From: Mactra quadrangularis
Lineage: Eukaryota; Mollusca; Bivalvia; Venerida; Mactridae
DNA: 64,000 bases
Direction: 5' to 3'
Assembly: GCA_025267735.1 (NCBI GenBank)
Contig: CM046294.1
Location: forward strand, 2,452,001 to 2,516,000
A program made the position numbers and the translations under genes. The notes under the pieces are model-generated. The model did no database searches and had not been told where the DNA came from. It saw only the letters and a list, made by a program, of their open reading frames with translations. This document shows, in pieces, positions 55,401 through 63,933 of the stretch. How positions within the stretch are numbered: position 1 is the first letter of the stretch; each line of letters opens with the position of its first letter.

Positions 55401-58400
55401 AACATTTAAAACTGTGTAGTAAAAATATGTGTAGACATATTTATCATATGTAATATATATTGGATGACCTTCTGGTAGATATGCCTTGTACTTTAAGAGA
55501 GATCATCTTTAAATGAATACATTTTATGGTCCGAGTATCATGCTAATGCACGTTCATCGACTTTACAGCTAATAGTCTGGCTATTGGACTACTGGTACAT
55601 TTGTGTATACATCTGTCAATATCCCTTGTGAGTCTATTACTCATCTTGGTGCAGCCGACACATTGACGCAACAGAATTAAACCACCCTCACAGGAAGCCA
55701 TTAATACCTGGGTATAGTGAAGCTATCGCAGGTAGTTTCCTTGCTTAAGAGAAATATCCGTGTCCCTGGTTGGGTTCAAACACAGGATCTGTCGACCCCT
55801 AAGCGGGCGTCCTACCATTGGACTACTGCTTATATTGTTTAAGAAAGATATTATAATTATTTATGTAATATTATTGTTGTTTTTTGTTCTATATTCAGGA
55901 TTGGACGGTGCTGGTAAAACAACATTATTATATAGATTAAAACTTGGTGATGTTATTACACACATACCTACAATAGGTAAAACATTATTATAAGTATTGT
56001 TATCTACTTGTGTCTGTAGAAACCAGGGTCGATAGCGCAGTTGGTAGCGCGTCTAGTTTTCGAATCTAGTGTCCCAAAGGGGTTACGACGTCAAATCCCA
56101 CCCGGAGAGGTTAAACCCTTCCATGAAAATTTGACAATAATGTCAGTTTTCCTCAATTAATAAGGTATATGGAGAAGTTTCTGGCCTTGTGGAAGGGTAG
56201 GTGAGTACTGGTTATAGACAATGGTCCAGGAAAGATAAGTTAGGTGCACTGGACGCCGCTATAAAACCTATACAATGTGTTGCTACGGCGATCAACCAAC
56301 AAAATAAATGAATTGTGTCCGTAGGAAACATTTTTACTTATCCTGCATAATTTCCTGCAGCGGTTATTTCCCTTTGTTGACTAACAAAATGAGCTATATG
56401 CCTCAAGTAAAAATGCTTAACGTTTCTGCTGAAAGAAGTTTATTATCTTGCTTATAGTACATGTGGTAATAGTTAATGTAAACTACTAGTTAATCTGTTT
56501 GCTGTATTACCTAAGAGTTTTTATTGTGATCATTAATTAATAATATTTTGGGATTTTAGCACCATGCCGTCTTTATTCCAAACCAACGTATGAGCATTTC
56601 ATAGTTATTTGGAAAACAATATTTGAAGATTCAGATAGTAACTGTTAAGCATGACATACGTCTTTGTTGGATTGTATTTTGTCGGTACAGAATAGATATA
56701 CAAAGATATAGCTTACAGACGTGTAAAGCCTGAAAAAAACAAACACTAAATTGTACATTGTACTTAGCAATCAATTTTGAGAACTTACTTTCGGTATTAA
56801 TAATCAGTTTTTTTCTCTAAATTCTTTTGACCAAGAACTTAAGGAGAGCTCTGTAAAATAATTATAAATATGTATTATTTTTATCATTATTATTTATTAT
56901 TATTACTTTATTATTATTATTATCTCAGTAGCGTATCCAGATGGACACCAAAAACTAATTAAATGGAGAAGTACGGAGAGAGAAAAAATAATATTATTAT
57001 TATCTTGTTTAACCGATGAGAAACTTGTTTTACATATAATTCAAACATTTCCCTTATATCTATGTATTTCAGGTTTCAATGTAGAACAACTGGTATATAA
57101 AAATATATCATTCACAGCCTGGGACATTGGGGCCAGAGATAAAATGGTAAGTTGTCGATAGTTATATCAAGAACAATCAATATTGGACTTATGGCAATCT
57201 GATTAAAACCCGATCTAAAATTTTACACTCGCATACTCGCTAATTTAGATCTGGCCTTTTCCAAACGAAGGTCACGTTCAGGTGACCTTTTCTCATCATA
57301 ATATTAATGACGAAATTGTTATTTTACGTAACTTGTTTACATCGTCTACGTCACGCAATTTGAAATGAGCCGCCCAATCGCAGACTGTGAATAATACCAC
57401 TGTCAAATAAGCATGCAAACCTTGGTCTAAAAATAGAAATTTCGAAATCAAAATGTGTTTAATAGTGTTATCGTCTAGATGAAAGCTACGCATTGATTGG
57501 TCGATACAAGGTTCATCTCGACGTGACCTTCCACGGAGAAAGTAGAGAGCCTGTACGACAACGCTTTACAGGATATCTGTTTACGGAGAGTGGATTTATG
57601 GTGGCATAGTTCAGGGGTTAACTAGTTACAAAATATGGTGGGATAGTTCTGCCACCATTTTGCCACAAAGCTAACCACTTCATTCAGGGGTTAATTAGTT
57701 ACATAATATAGTGGGATATATTTGCCATCAGATCTACACACATCTCACCTACTTTATTATATGGTTATCTAGTTATTTAACTAGTTAACCTGTTATCACT
57801 TTTTTAAAAAATCATCGATTACTTATCACTTAACAGGTTAACTAGCTATGTTACTAGTTATCCACTGAAATAACTAGTTAGTTATGTGGTTATCTGGTGG
57901 CAGAAATATGAAAAAGAAGATCTGAATGTCCTCACAACATAAACACTTTTTCATTGGACTAAGTAATATTTAAGCCACTGCTACATTTACACATATGAAA
58001 TTAGTGATCATTGTGAGTTTTTTTTTATTATTTAGCACTAGCCTTCAGAACAGTGGTATTGTGCGTAAATATTGACCCCGACCTGACCTTTATGCAAGAA
58101 TATTCATTACATTGATTACGAATGTAGTATTAATGCTCGATTACACCGTGACCGTGAGGATTATGAGTTAAAACTTAACACACAAACACACTTCTATAAT
58201 TTTACGACCGCTGCCGAAGTGTAGAATAGGCGTGGTACTGACTTTCGTCGGGATATGTGTAGATAATTATTAGATGTAAATGTGAAAGGTCAGGTCGTGG
58301 TCAATATTTACGCACTATATTTTGAACTGATACGAGTATGATGACCATGCCCATGGTAAGAGCAGTTATTCATTGTCTCTATTTGCGATCCATTTTTTAA

Positions 58401-60701
58401 CGATTTTAGTGGTACAATCCCTTCCATTATCTTTGATCTACATTTGATTATCCTCCGTTCTGTTCCTCAATTTCAATAAATCTTTCATTCAGTACTTTCA
58501 GCGCTTTGATTTATTTTCAAATGTCGACCGCGTTAAGAATAAGGTACCTGAACATTTTTCTCCTAAAAAAAGTGAAAACCATATTTTACGCTAATATTCG
58601 GTTTTTATACAATAAATGTTTAAAATTTCATTAATATCGGCCAACTTTCACCTTTTTTTTGGGGGGGGGGAGTATTCAGGTATCTTAAATTGTATATAAT
58701 TTTTGTTGTTGTTGTAATATCTTATATTTATATTACAGCGACCATTGTTCCGACATTATTATAAAGGTACAGACGCCGTTGTCTTGGTGATCGACTCATC
58801 AGACGGTGAACGGTTAGAGGAATTGTACTGTGACGTACTAAAACCGGCTCTCAACGCTGAAGAGCTTGCTAACAGTATATTTCTGTTCTTAGTTAACAAG
58901 AAAGATCTACCCGACACTTTAACAAAAGAAGACGTTGTATTGAAGTTGAATTTGAAAACAATTAAACATACTTGGAGTAAGGATAATTTTTATATCTAAT
59001 CCCCCTATTTATTGATCAAAATATAGCCGAGTCAATATATATTTCGAGGGCTTGACGAAAAACTGCCGTAACTCATATTTTCAAAATTTTTCAGGAGAAA
59101 CTAAAAAACTGTTCAACATTTTTCTCTCATGCTATTATATGTTGGTAAGAAATAGGGGTGTAACAATACGGTAAAAACCGTATTGCAATATATTGCAATA
59201 TGCAGAACCCGTATTGCAATACATGTATATTGCAATACGTACCGGTTTTTTGCTTAGACATGCAAAGCATTAATGTACCTCGTCCTGAACTCTTGAAGAC
59301 TATTGAAGATATTTTTCTTTCAATTCACTAAATGTTTAACCTTTAAAAGCACAGTAAGAGTATTTCAAGTAATTTATTCATTTTAACATTTATTTAAACA
59401 TTTAACTATCAGATTCTGATAAAAACAAGCAGTATGACACTTAACTACAAAAACCGGTTCAAGGAAAAACGAACCGGTTAAAAACCGTTAGAACTCGTAT
59501 TGCAATATTAACCGGTATTTTGGTTAACCGTTGCACCCCTAGTAAGAAATAACATGTCTTATGTAATTACACTGTGTTAAAAACTAATTATTGTGAATTT
59601 ACAAGCTTTTTTGACTTACAACAGTTTTCCACTGAAATTGGGAGTTATTCCCAACATGGAACTAAGTAAATTTATGTACTTTATAAATGGAATATTTTGA
59701 TGAAATTTGGTAGGAACATGTATTTGGCATTTCTAAAGCCAAATTTATCAAAAAGTCATTTTTAGTTACCACAGTTTTCCGTCAAGCCCTCGATTTATTT
59801 ATGCTATCTTTACATTTTATCCAGAAACAAAGTAACATCGGAACATGGTTATTTTCAATGACACTTGAAAACATTGAACATAGCGATTTGTTAAAGTTGG
59901 AGTTAGCTAAAGTTTGGTCAAAAGTCTGCTTCCATTTACATTGTACATGTTCAGCCAACTTTACGATTTTGTAAAATAACTTCCCATCATTGAAATTACC
60001 TTCAGTCAGGTGATCCCTAACAGTACCTATTTACACCTGAGTGGATTGGAACAATTGTAGGTAAATTTCTTGCTTAAGGAAATTAGCTGTGCCCCTAGTG
60101 GGGTTCAAACCTGGGACCTCTCGATCTCTAAGCGCACGTCCTACAAATGGACCCTGCTTTGAGACTTTTGCGGGAACTGAGTGTCATTTGGTTTTTTAAA
60201 TATTCAAAAATGTATCTTTAAGTTTGATAATTCTGCAACAAGTTTGTGAAATGGACTCGCCATCCTTTTTAAACCACATATCTAAGTTGATTTTTTTGGT
60301 GTGAAATGACCTGCATGTACGTCGCCACAAACGGTTAAATTATTTTGTTTTTGATAAATGTGTCATTTATTTCAGATATAATCGAGACCAGTGCAATATT
60401 AGGAGACGGGCTGACAGAAAGTATGGACTGGTTAGCCAGTAAACTAGGATCACATTCTACTCCAACAAAGAAATCAGCGACACAGTCTCTATACCAAAAA
60501 ACAATGCATGATGGTTCTCCGTCAAAAAAATCAACCAATCAAAACGCCCCAAAATCATCACATGAGAATTCCCCCACCCACTGTGATAAAAGTGTTGACA
60601 ATAAAGACAAAACAGCACAGAAAGACTATTGCACAAGAGCATACAGTGCTTTCAAGTGTTTCTTTATCAGGCCTAATGTTCCGCCAGATTTTAGCGACTG
60701 A
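43343..60701 (+). CDS. ARF-family small GTPase with altered G3 motif and C-terminal tail, 257 residues
   Basis: Exons: 43343-43400, 55899-55976, 57073-57146, 58739-58976, 60376-60701 (774 bp, in frame throughout). The N terminus [12 protein letters not shown] has Gly2 for myristoylation and an amphipathic helix, as in ARFs. G1 is GLDGAGKTT (20-28), switch I is PTIGFNVE (43-50), G4 is NKKD (123-126) and G5 is TSA (154-156). The G3 motif, normally WDxGGQ, reads WDIGAR (62-67): the second Gly is Ala and the catalytic Gln is Arg. After DWLASKL, where ARFs end near residue 181, comes a Ser/Lys/Asn-rich tail of about 80 residues ending with Cys, Phe and [10 protein letters not shown]. The core resembles ARF1/ARF6 and ARL1; the exact subfamily is not assigned. 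GTP binding looks intact, but hydrolysis is predicted to be impaired. Confidence 0.9.
43449..43809. mobile_element. PIF/Harbinger-like MITE, copy 2 (361 bp), in ARF-like intron 1
   Basis: TAA|GGGACCTTAGTTAGTTAT at the left and ACTGACTAAAGTCCC|TAA at the right, with the 3-bp TAA duplication. Interior landmarks (TATACTCTTCAAATAGGA, TTACATAAGACTTCAATGAT) are those of 21380-21737 in the opposite orientation. It begins 49 bp after the exon 1 donor. Confidence 0.8.
43905..44015 (-). mobile_element. Diverged tRNA-like SINE fragment
   Basis: TTTCTTGTTCAAGGAAAACA and GATGTGATTTGAATTAACTT on + recall the 17866 and 40120 copies. The A-box end is not recognisable. Confidence 0.4.
44260..44332. mobile_element. 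Ultra-short TIR element (73 bp), CATTCGGAAC family, copy 3
   Basis: CATTCGGAACAACCTCGGCG at the left and CGCCGAGTTAGTTCCGAAT at the right. Flanks ATTATTATGT and TATATAATGT are only partly alike, so any duplication has decayed. Confidence 0.75.
44342..44512 (+). mobile_element. tRNA-derived SINE, family C
   Basis: Head GGAGCAGTAGTCTAGTGGTA, B-box GGGTTTGAACCCCACTATG, body TTGTTCCACTCCACCAAAGT and GGTACTGTTAGGGATCACCTG. These are complements of the landmarks at 59995-60165. Confidence 0.8.
45117..45417 (-). mobile_element. SINE family A, near full length
   Basis: On + it runs GATTTTAACGCCGTAGCAAC, CTTCCTGGAAAGGC, ATTGGTAGGAGGGAGAATGG, AGAACCCACGACCCCTCGAT and ends CTGAACTAGCCGGGCGGC. It is the reverse complement of the layout at 4478. 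Confidence 0.88.
45705..45780. mobile_element. Ultra-short TIR element (76 bp), CATTCGGAAC family, copy 4
   Basis: CATTCGGAAAACTGTTCGG at the left and ATATCCGAGGTAGTTCCGAATG at the right end (outer CCGAGGTAGTTCCGAATG). The exact 10-bp direct repeat TTTGAGATAG flanks it at 45695-45704 and 45781-45790. Confidence 0.85.
46021..46415 (+). repeat. ~395-bp dispersed repeat, copy 1
   Basis: Repeated at 57193-57590 with high identity: CAATCTGATAAAAACCCGAT, TCGCTAGTTTAGATCTGGCC, AGCCGTCCAATCGCAGACTG, CGACGTGACCTTCCACGGAG, TACAGGATATCTGTTTACGG. The 65-codon ORF in it is not conserved as an ORF in the second copy. Confidence 0.9.
46700..46770. mobile_element. CAACTGTCAGTGG MITE, right half
   Basis: TTGAGTATTTAAAACAGCGG followed by GACACTGACAGATAAATA. 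Confidence 0.6.
47258..47425 (+). mobile_element. SINE family A, 3' part
   Basis: CTGCAGCCATTCTCCCTCTT, GGCAGTTGTCAGTCACTGGT, CTTTCCAGGAACGGTCAGTA and tail GTTGTTACGGCGTAAAACC. The tRNA head is absent. Confidence 0.8.
47426..49269. other. Intron DNA, nothing recognised
   Basis: Part of ARF-like intron 1. It contains a 99-codon ORF (48618-48917) without recognisable domain or coding character. Confidence 0.4.
49270..49321. repeat. (AGAAC)10 microsatellite
   Basis: About ten perfect copies of the pentamer AGAAC. Confidence 0.97.
49322..50475. other. Intron DNA; half of a MITE at 49975-50047
   Basis: ATATGTGTAGATAATTATTA followed by AATGTGAAATGTCAGGTCGG and AATATTTACGCACTAT matches the right half of the element at 58061-58318. 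The left half is absent. The rest is unassigned. Confidence 0.5.
50476..50690 (-). mobile_element. SINE family A, 3' part
   Basis: GGTTTAACGCCGTAGCAACT, CTGTTCCTGGAAAGGC, CAGTGACTGACAACTGCCC and AGAGGTAGGAGGGAGAAT on +. No head. Confidence 0.8.
51185..51455 (+). mobile_element. SINE family A, 5'-truncated
   Basis: Starts within the anticodon arm (AAGTCTACTGACCGATGGG), B-box GGGTTAGATTCCCGGGCGGG, then GACAGTTGTCAGTCACTAAT, GCCTTTCCAGGTGGAGTGAG and CAACGGCGTTAAAC. Confidence 0.85.
51838..52100. repeat. 24-bp minisatellite carrying CACGTG E-boxes
   Basis: About eleven imperfect units of the type GTCACGTGGTATTTTCCACC. Most keep an intact CACGTG core. Because 24 is a multiple of three, the - strand is open for 87 codons as an eight-residue repeat (KYHVTSGG type). 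It lies in ARF-like intron 1. Confidence 0.92.
52101..52596. other. Intron DNA, nothing recognised
   Basis: A+T-rich DNA within ARF-like intron 1. Confidence 0.4.
52597..52678 (-). mobile_element. tRNA-like SINE head fragment
   Basis: AAAAATCTATGGTTCGAATTG, GGATCAAACCTAAAACCTCC and GCAGACTCTCTGCAGCGTC on + match the fragment at 29612 in layout. Confidence 0.5.
52708..52988 (-). mobile_element. SINE family B, near full length
   Basis: TTTAGTTTAACGCCGTAGCA, TTTCTTGGACCCTTGCTATG, CTACCCTTCCACAAGACCGG, GATTCGAATCCGTACCCCC and head AACTGCGCTAACGACCCAGG on +. Confidence 0.85.
53454..54036. mobile_element. CAACTGTCAGTGG MITE split by an hAT-type insertion
   Basis: The left piece (CTATTCAACTGTCAGTGGTG to CCGCTGATTTA, ending 53495) and right piece (53946 to ~54036, ending GCACAACTGACAATTAAAT) flank the 442-bp element at 53496. 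Confidence 0.8.
53496..53937. mobile_element. hAT-type MITE (442 bp) nested in another MITE
   Basis: Starts TAAGGCTGCTGCAAG and ends CGATCCACAGCCCTA. The 8-bp duplications CTGATTTA (53488-53495) and CTGATTCA (53938-53945) differ at one base, and the duplicated sequence is the host MITE's own CTGATTTA. GAGTACTCGGATATTCGCGA and its partial inverse add internal palindromes. The 73-codon ORF here is not a gene. Confidence 0.8.
54530..54735 (-). mobile_element. SINE family A, 3' part
   Basis: TGGGTTCAACACATTATATA, CAGTCAATCTACTGACC, GACAACTGCCCTACGTGATT and AGTGGTAGGAGGGAGAATGG on +. Confidence 0.75.
55262..55404. mobile_element. CAACTGTCAGTGG MITE, short copy
   Basis: TCGGTGCATTAACCATTACA, AACCCCGCTGATTTAAATAC at the left and TATTTAAATCAGCTGGCC, TGCACCACTGACAAATGAAT at the right. 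Confidence 0.75.
55555..55830 (-). mobile_element. SINE family C, ends 69 bp before ARF-like exon 2
   Basis: GACTTTACAGCTAATAGTCT, ATTAATACCTGGGTATAGTG, GGGTTCAAACACAGGATCTG and CCTACCATTGGACTACTGCT on + match the 26085 copy. Confidence 0.8.
55899..55976 (+). CDS. ARF-like GTPase exon 2, P-loop
   Basis: Completes [18 protein letters not shown] and ends at PTI with the first base of Gly46. Acceptor TATATTCAG, donor AATAG|GTAAAA. Confidence 0.93.
56027..56306 (+). mobile_element. SINE family B, full length, in ARF-like intron 2
   Basis: Head GGTCGATAGCGCAGTTGGTA with GTCAAATCCCACCC as B-box region, body CTTCCATGAAAATTTGACAA, TTGTGGAAGGGTAGGTGAGT, GGTCCAGGAAAG, tail CAATGTGTTGCTACGGCG. The tail is shared with SINE family A, so the two families have a common 3' end. 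Confidence 0.88.
56307..57072. other. Rest of ARF-like intron 2
   Basis: Contains a half copy of the 77-bp family (CCTGCAGCGGTTATTTCCCT, ~56350-56375) and a (TTA)n microsatellite at about 56880-56930. Otherwise unassigned. Confidence 0.5.
57073..57146 (+). CDS. ARF-like GTPase exon 3, switch I to switch II
   Basis: Encodes [19 protein letters not shown] then ARDKM. The acceptor GTATTTCAG and donor ATG|GTAAGT are strong. The non-canonical G3 codons GCC AGA lie inside the exon, so they are not an artefact of the splice choice. Confidence 0.92.
57193..57590 (+). repeat. ~395-bp dispersed repeat, copy 2, in ARF-like intron 3
   Basis: Same order and orientation as 46021-46415, starting 47 bp after exon 3. 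Confidence 0.9.
57600..57905. repeat. AACTAGTTA-rich repeat region
   Basis: GGGGTTAACTAGTTACAAAATA and GGGGTTAATTAGTTACATAATA are about 75 bp apart, and GTTAACTAGCTATGTTACTAG and TAACTAGTTAGTTATG occur later in inverse orientation. GGTGGCATAG and CTGGTGGCAG may mark its ends. Confidence 0.6.
58061..58318. mobile_element. 258-bp MITE with 31-bp terminal inverted repeats, in ARF-like intron 3
   Basis: GTGCGTAAATATTGACCCCG...at the left is matched by ...GTGGTCAATATTTACGCAC at the right, with the pairing continuing through CCTGACCTTT / AAAGGTCAGG. The right half recurs alone at 49975-50047. Confidence 0.8.
58319..58738. other. Rest of ARF-like intron 3
   Basis: A G-run at 58660-58670 and TTGTTG runs near the exon 4 acceptor. 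No other feature is seen. Confidence 0.4.
58739..58976 (+). CDS. ARF-like GTPase exon 4, NKxD
   Basis: Starts [20 protein letters not shown], contains [12 protein letters not shown], and ends KHTW plus one base at A|GTAAGG. The acceptor is TATTACAG. Confidence 0.93.
59153..59541. mobile_element. hAT-type MITE (389 bp) in ARF-like intron 4
   Basis: Starts TAGGGGTGTAACAATACGG and ends GGTTAACCGTTGCACCCCTA. The exact 8-bp duplication GTAAGAAA is at 59145-59152 and 59542-59549. The interior repeats ATTGCAATA and CCGTATTGCAATA many times. No coding content. Confidence 0.9.
59995..60165 (-). mobile_element. SINE family C, in ARF-like intron 4
   Basis: GTCAGGTGATCCCTAACAGT, TTTCTTGCTTAAGGAAATTA, GGGGTTCAAACCTGGGACCT and GCGCACGTCCTACAAATGGA on +, the inverse of the 44342 copy. 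Confidence 0.8.
60376..60701 (+). CDS. ARF-like GTPase exon 5, G5 motif and tail
   Basis: A split Asn, then [20 protein letters not shown] (the G5 region and last helix of the fold), then the tail with [38 protein letters not shown] and the end PPDFSD, TGA. The tail is in the same exon and frame as G5, so it is part of the protein. Confidence 0.92.
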
Positions 60702-61705
60702 CACAAAAGTGTGTAATTGTTGTTTTACTGTTTGTGTGTGAAATCTGTCTATATGTCTTAAAAAAGTACATTTGATATTATGTTCAAGTAAATTAAATTT
60801 TAAGAAAATCTGAAATCAATAGTATTGTCTAATACAGGGGAGTTAATGCAGTACAAATTAATGAACTGTTAAAAATTCTCAACCACAGTTGTCGTTCTTG
60901 TCGCATATGAAAAAGGAAGGCGCGATAACTGTGGATTACGATGTATTTTAGTCTGGTTCCCGACTTCCTATGATATAATCAAAGGTCAGGTAATCCAGAC
61001 TAGATGTATTTGACCTGAAGTCAACACCGAGTTACCTTTCTTGGTTTAAACAATAATTCATTACATGTATTATACTTAAACAAACATTGGACACTATAAC
61101 AGCAAAATGAAAATTAAGTAAATATAAAACCCATGGAAGCATCTGTAAGACGTTTTTAGTCGATACTTGTTGAGGCGTTTCAGAAATCTTTGATTACTTA
61201 AAAAGGCCTAACTATGACACATCTAGGTGCTTTACTGGATTATTGTGATTATTCAAATACATGTAGTTGTTTTCAATATATGTTTCAGATTATGAGAGAA
61301 TAATATAATATTTGTATACAATGAAAATCATATTGTTTTCTATCAAATATCGTAACAATAGGTTGTATGTGCCACTGACAGTTGAATAAAAATTTCAATT
61401 TTCTCTAAGAACAAAGACAAAGGCAATGTAACTTCGATAATGTATTTTAATGCTTAAAACATTAACATTTCATTACTTTATCCAATCACAATGGTCTGTT
61501 GTTCCCTGAAAAATATAACAGAAACTTATATACTTTTTGTTCATAATAACAATACAAACTCGGTGTAACTTTAAGTTGGAATGTATCCAGTCTTCGAATT
61601 TAGCCAGTGGACCGTGGAGTCCACCAGAATCACCGTCGGTCCAGTGACTTTCAAAATATGAGTGGACTGATGATCCACCAACTTTGAAAAGTAGCCATTA
61701 CCCTT
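60702..61705. other. 3' region of the ARF-like gene
   Basis: Presumed 3' UTR. No AATAAA occurs close to the stop. The first good one, at 61385-61390, lies in the terminal TGACAGTTGAATAAA of a partial CAACTGTCAGTGG MITE (61362-61390), so a transposon may supply the signal. Confidence 0.35.
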
Positions 61706-62058
61706 ATCAAAGGTACTAGGTCACATATTTCAACTTTAACATCAACTTTTTCTGAAACTATCACAAGTTTTGGAAACATTTTTCGAGCAGAAAATTAGTG
61801 ATTGGATAATGACAATATTAGTGCAAATTGACATATAACTACAAATGATGGTGTTTCATGTAGTAAAAATCTAGCCCGTATTTCACGGTAAATACAATTT
61901 TAGCGTATTTTTGTGACTTTTATTGTATATTTCTTGCAATCTATAGGTCAGTTTGTTCTAAAATATTAAGACTTAATTTTTTGACACAATTACAGACACT
62001 GAATGGTAATTTGAAAATACTGAAAAATCAAATCAAATCTGTGAACTAGTACCTTTAA
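61706..62058. mobile_element. ~350-bp MITE, AAAGGTACTAGTTCACAG family, copy 6
   Basis: AAAGGTACTAGGTCACATAT at the left and CTGTGAACTAGTACCTTTAA at the right. Body orientation matches the 22874 copy. Confidence 0.85.
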
Positions 62059-62327
62059 ATATAAAATCATGAAATGTTATTATATTGTTTATTCCATTAT
62101 AGGATATATTATGTATTATAGTAAATCATTATAAAGGACAGTAGATTTTTCACATTTCACTTTCATATTTTGGTCCAGTAAACTTTCATTCGGTCCAGTA
62201 TAAAGTTTAGTTTTGCTGAACCGAATATCCATATCGTCGGTTATCAAACGATACATCACTCCACTATGCTGCGTTATGTACGGTGGGTCATTTGGTTAGG
62301 AAAATCTCGTAATCATGAATAATTCAT

Positions 62328-62510
62328 GCGTCCAGCGCACCTAACCAAGCTTTCCCTGACCCTTGTTTATAATCATAACTCAACTACCCTTCCACAAGGC
62401 CGGAAACTTCTCCATATACCATAATAATGAAGGAAAATTAACATAATTATCAAATTTTCATGGAAGGGTATAACCTCCCCGGGTGGGATTCGAACCCGTA
62501 CCCTCTTGGC
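62328..62510 (-). mobile_element. SINE family B, partial
   Basis: GCGTCCAGCGCACCTAACCA, CTACCCTTCCACAAGGCCGG, and GGGATTCGAACCCGTACCCT on +. The A-box end is missing. Confidence 0.8.
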
Positions 62511-62756
62511 ACTTTTGATTATAAAGTATTGAGTCAAGGTTACCAGAACATTTTATTCATGATTCTAAACAATGAAATTTAAAAAAAAATCAGTGCACGC
62601 GGCGCAATTCTACTCAAGATACCATCATTCATCTTTTAAAACGACATTATTTTGCCTTACTGTTTTCACTACAATGAACATACAATGTATATAAAATATT
62701 TCCACTGTATATTTTTAATGAATAACACCGCATTCCATTGTAAAACCATTGCCGTA

Positions 62757-63012
62757 CCCAGAACATAGGCGGGGCTAGCGGGGGGGTCAGGGGTCTGAAC
62801 CCCCTAGAATTTCCAAAACATACCTGTCGATTAGTGTATTTCTTGGCTGAAAGTCGTTTTTAATTAGTGTATGTAGTTTGTGTTATACATATGTTGCATT
62901 ATTCTGCAAAATGTGTATAATGTGGTAGTGCTGCGCAAGTTTGGACCCCTCTAGAAAAAAGTTCGGACCCCCCCCCCCCCCCTAGAAAAAAATCCTGGAT
63001 CCGCCCCTGCAG
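62757..63012. mobile_element. Second copy of the AGCGGGGGGGTCAGGGG element
   Basis: GGCGGGGCTAGCGGGGGGG, CCCCTAGAATTTCC, GCATTATTCTGCAAAATG and right end TCCTGGATCCGCCCCTG match 19930-20190. The poly-C tract at 62970-62982 is longer here. Confidence 0.7.
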
Positions 63013-63297
63013 TAGTTATCTAGATTCGCGACCATGGAAACAATAAATCAAGATTCTAGATAAACTCCGAATACAAGAATGTTATGAAACATGAAGGATA
63101 CAATATAATTTTACTTACACTTCACAGACATAATTCCTTAGATATGAACAAAGTGTATCCGACCATCTACCTGTTCTATCACGTTCTTCATAATAATATA
63201 CACAATTTTTACCTTCGCCTGCATCAGGCTCACCATCGCCCCAATATCCAAAAGCTGAATAATATAACATGGTCTTTAATTAAAGATTGCCAAGTTT

Positions 63298-63400
63298 GAT
63301 TCAACTGTCAGTGTCACATGCTTTAACCCTGCTGATTTAAATATTCGATATTTATTCTATAATATCCGTACATAAATATGGGTATATTTTCATCAATCTT
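63298..63400. mobile_element. CAACTGTCAGTGG MITE, left half
   Basis: TTCAACTGTCAGTGTCACAT followed by AACCCTGCTGATTTAAATAT; the right half is absent or too diverged. Confidence 0.7.
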
Positions 63401-63933
63401 GAGTCCAGAAGGACAGAGAGATCTTTTCTTTATGTGTGAATGAACATGGATAGAGAACTAAATAAATGGAAGCAATACAGCAAACAGATGTCTAAATATT
63501 TTATTGTATGGTAAGCTGTTTGCTCTGTTTTGGTGCAAATATCATTGTTATTTGACATCGGACGAATTATAGGGCTTTTTGGGATATATGGGACCATTCC
63601 ATTAATTGTAGATCGATTTTCTTCAAATAAAGAAGTATTTTATGAAGAATAATCCTTTCTAGAGCAGAAAAGGAAACAGGTTTCAAGGTCAGGCCGTTTT
63701 TGTGAGCTTGGTGACGATTTGAAAACTACGACCGTTCAACGGGCGTTAGAGACCTTTTCTCTATATATACATATATAAACATGGATATGTACAATTCTAC
63801 ATACTATAATAAGGAGAATTTATGTCTGGAACCTGTGCGTTAAACAGGGAAATGAAAAATTGCTACATGTTTTCGGGTGGGTAAACATTTTTACCCATGA
63901 TGACAAGCGTCTCTGTGGATGCTTGCTAGTTGG
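63401..63933. other. No gene seen
   Basis: A+T-rich DNA without recognised repeat or coding content. Confidence 0.4.

Noticed and set aside
60508..60741. 77-codon ORF in another frame of ARF-like exon 5
   Set aside because: A shadow of the real frame, which continues the GTPase G5 motif without interruption.
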